In this document: piece by piece, positions 4,826 through 5,132 of the stretch
Layout of the letters: each line of letters opens with the position of its first letter
Position numbering within the stretch: the stretch's first letter is position 1
Source of the DNA: Anaerolineae bacterium
GTDB taxonomy: Bacteria > Chloroflexota > Anaerolineae > Anaerolineales > UBA4823
DNA: 5,132 nt
NCBI GenBank assembly: GCA_030622805.1
Contig: JAUXFR010000121.1
Location: 1 to 5,132, forward strand
Direction of reading: 5' to 3'
The notes under the pieces: generated by a model
The model's database searches: none
Seen by the model: only the letters and a program-made list of their open reading frames with translations
Told to the model about the DNA's origin: nothing
Position numbers and translations under genes: made by a program

Positions 4826-5074
4826 TCAGACAGATGGATTCTTATCCTCTTCTGCTTCAAGCATTGCAATTTCTTCATCGGTAGGCTCTTGAGATTCAAT
4901 GCCGAGTTCATCCATTGCGCCTTCAAGTTCTTCTTCCGTGAGATCTTCAGCTTTTTTGCCAGTGTGTTTTTCTATTTGTTCGACTTCTGGTTGGCTCAGC
5001 TTGTAAGCACCATAACCCACGCCAAGAACCACCATACCGCCAATGACAATGCGTCTTCGCATCCTGCGGCTCAT
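4826..5074 (-). CDS. Small single-span membrane protein with acidic tail, function unknown
   Basis: I do not recognise a named family. The 82-residue protein has an Arg-rich start (R3, R4, R6, R7, R8), one short hydrophobic segment rich in Gly and Val (I9-Y24) and then a hydrophilic tail. Of the 54 residues from P29 to V82, 20 are Asp or Glu. The tail contains the repeated-looking helices EKHTGKKAEDLTEEELEGAM and DELGIESQEPTDEEIA. By the positive-inside rule the N-terminus should be cytoplasmic and the acidic tail outside, although such a short segment could also be a membrane anchor of another type. The start is well supported: AGGAG within AGGAGAAGG (5086-5078) lies 7 nt before the ATG, and the ATG overlaps the stop of the upstream gene as ATGA, so the two are translationally coupled. 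I recall similar 'VEKHTGKSAE.LT.EEL' tails in small proteins near SHOCT-domain genes, but cannot verify this. Confidence 0.7.
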   Translation of the reverse strand: MSRRMRRRIVIGGMVVLGVGYGAYKLSQPEVEQIEKHTGKKAEDLTEEELEGAMDELGIESQEPTDEEIAMLEAEEDKNPSV

Positions 5075-5132
5075 TCGCCTTCTCCTGCGGTGGACTGTTC
5101 TCCTGGTTGTGCGTCTTGTAGTTCGTCTTGCA
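5071..5132 (-). CDS. C-terminal tail of an unidentified gene running off the right edge
   Basis: On the minus strand a frame enters from the window edge and ends with TGA at 5073-5071. The nineteen visible codons read QDELQDAQPG then EQSTAGEGE, a polar, acidic and Gln-rich tail that does not identify a family. Its stop overlaps the ATG of the 82-residue membrane protein (ATGA), and its last codons carry that gene's Shine-Dalgarno. This tight arrangement, rather than the composition, is the main support for its being a real gene. Confidence 0.5.
   Translation of the reverse strand, partial: QDELQDAQPGEQSTAGEGE

Overview
The window looks like ordinary chromosome from a bacterium of moderate G+C. 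A Chloroflexota/Anaerolineae-type organism is my best guess. This rests on an archaeal-type PurD, a ParB-fold SerK/SbnI-like protein, ComM/YifB wording in a pseudogene, and short 'AATCCGTG / ATCTGTG' intergenic repeats of the kind I associate with that phylum. No 16S gene or other marker is present, so the assignment is inference. I see no tRNA, rRNA, CRISPR array, insertion sequence or phage gene.

Layout. Position 27 appears to be the start codon of a gene running off the left edge on the minus strand, with a good ribosome binding site. It is divergent from a DinB-family metal-binding gene (208-696). The 180 bp between them hold an imperfect inverted repeat and a -10 box. The DinB gene ends at a clear intrinsic terminator (726-765). 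A second -10 box and a hairpin leader (857-889) precede a 277-residue ParB/Srx-fold protein (913-1746), whose motifs resemble the ADP-dependent free-serine kinases SerK and SbnI. After 78 bp comes purD (1825-3162), with an unusually complete Shine-Dalgarno sequence. Its 3' end overlaps an M42-family metallo-aminopeptidase gene (3155-4195). The two form a tight co-transcribed pair without an obvious biochemical link.

From 4196 to 4825 no intact gene is visible. The stretch holds minus-strand debris: an intergenic repeat copy, the first ~33 residues of an Lrp/AsnC regulator, and a frameshifted C-terminal piece of ComM/YifB spread over three reading frames. The ComM piece appears to join what was the promoter region of the Lrp-like gene. 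At the right edge, two minus-strand genes overlap by ATGA: the tail of an unidentified gene and an 82-residue single-span membrane protein with a strongly acidic tail.

No defence system or other obviously new multi-gene system is visible. The points most worth checking are the SerK/SbnI-like protein, the composite pseudogene region, the unusual C-terminal motif of the M42 peptidase, and the small acidic membrane protein.
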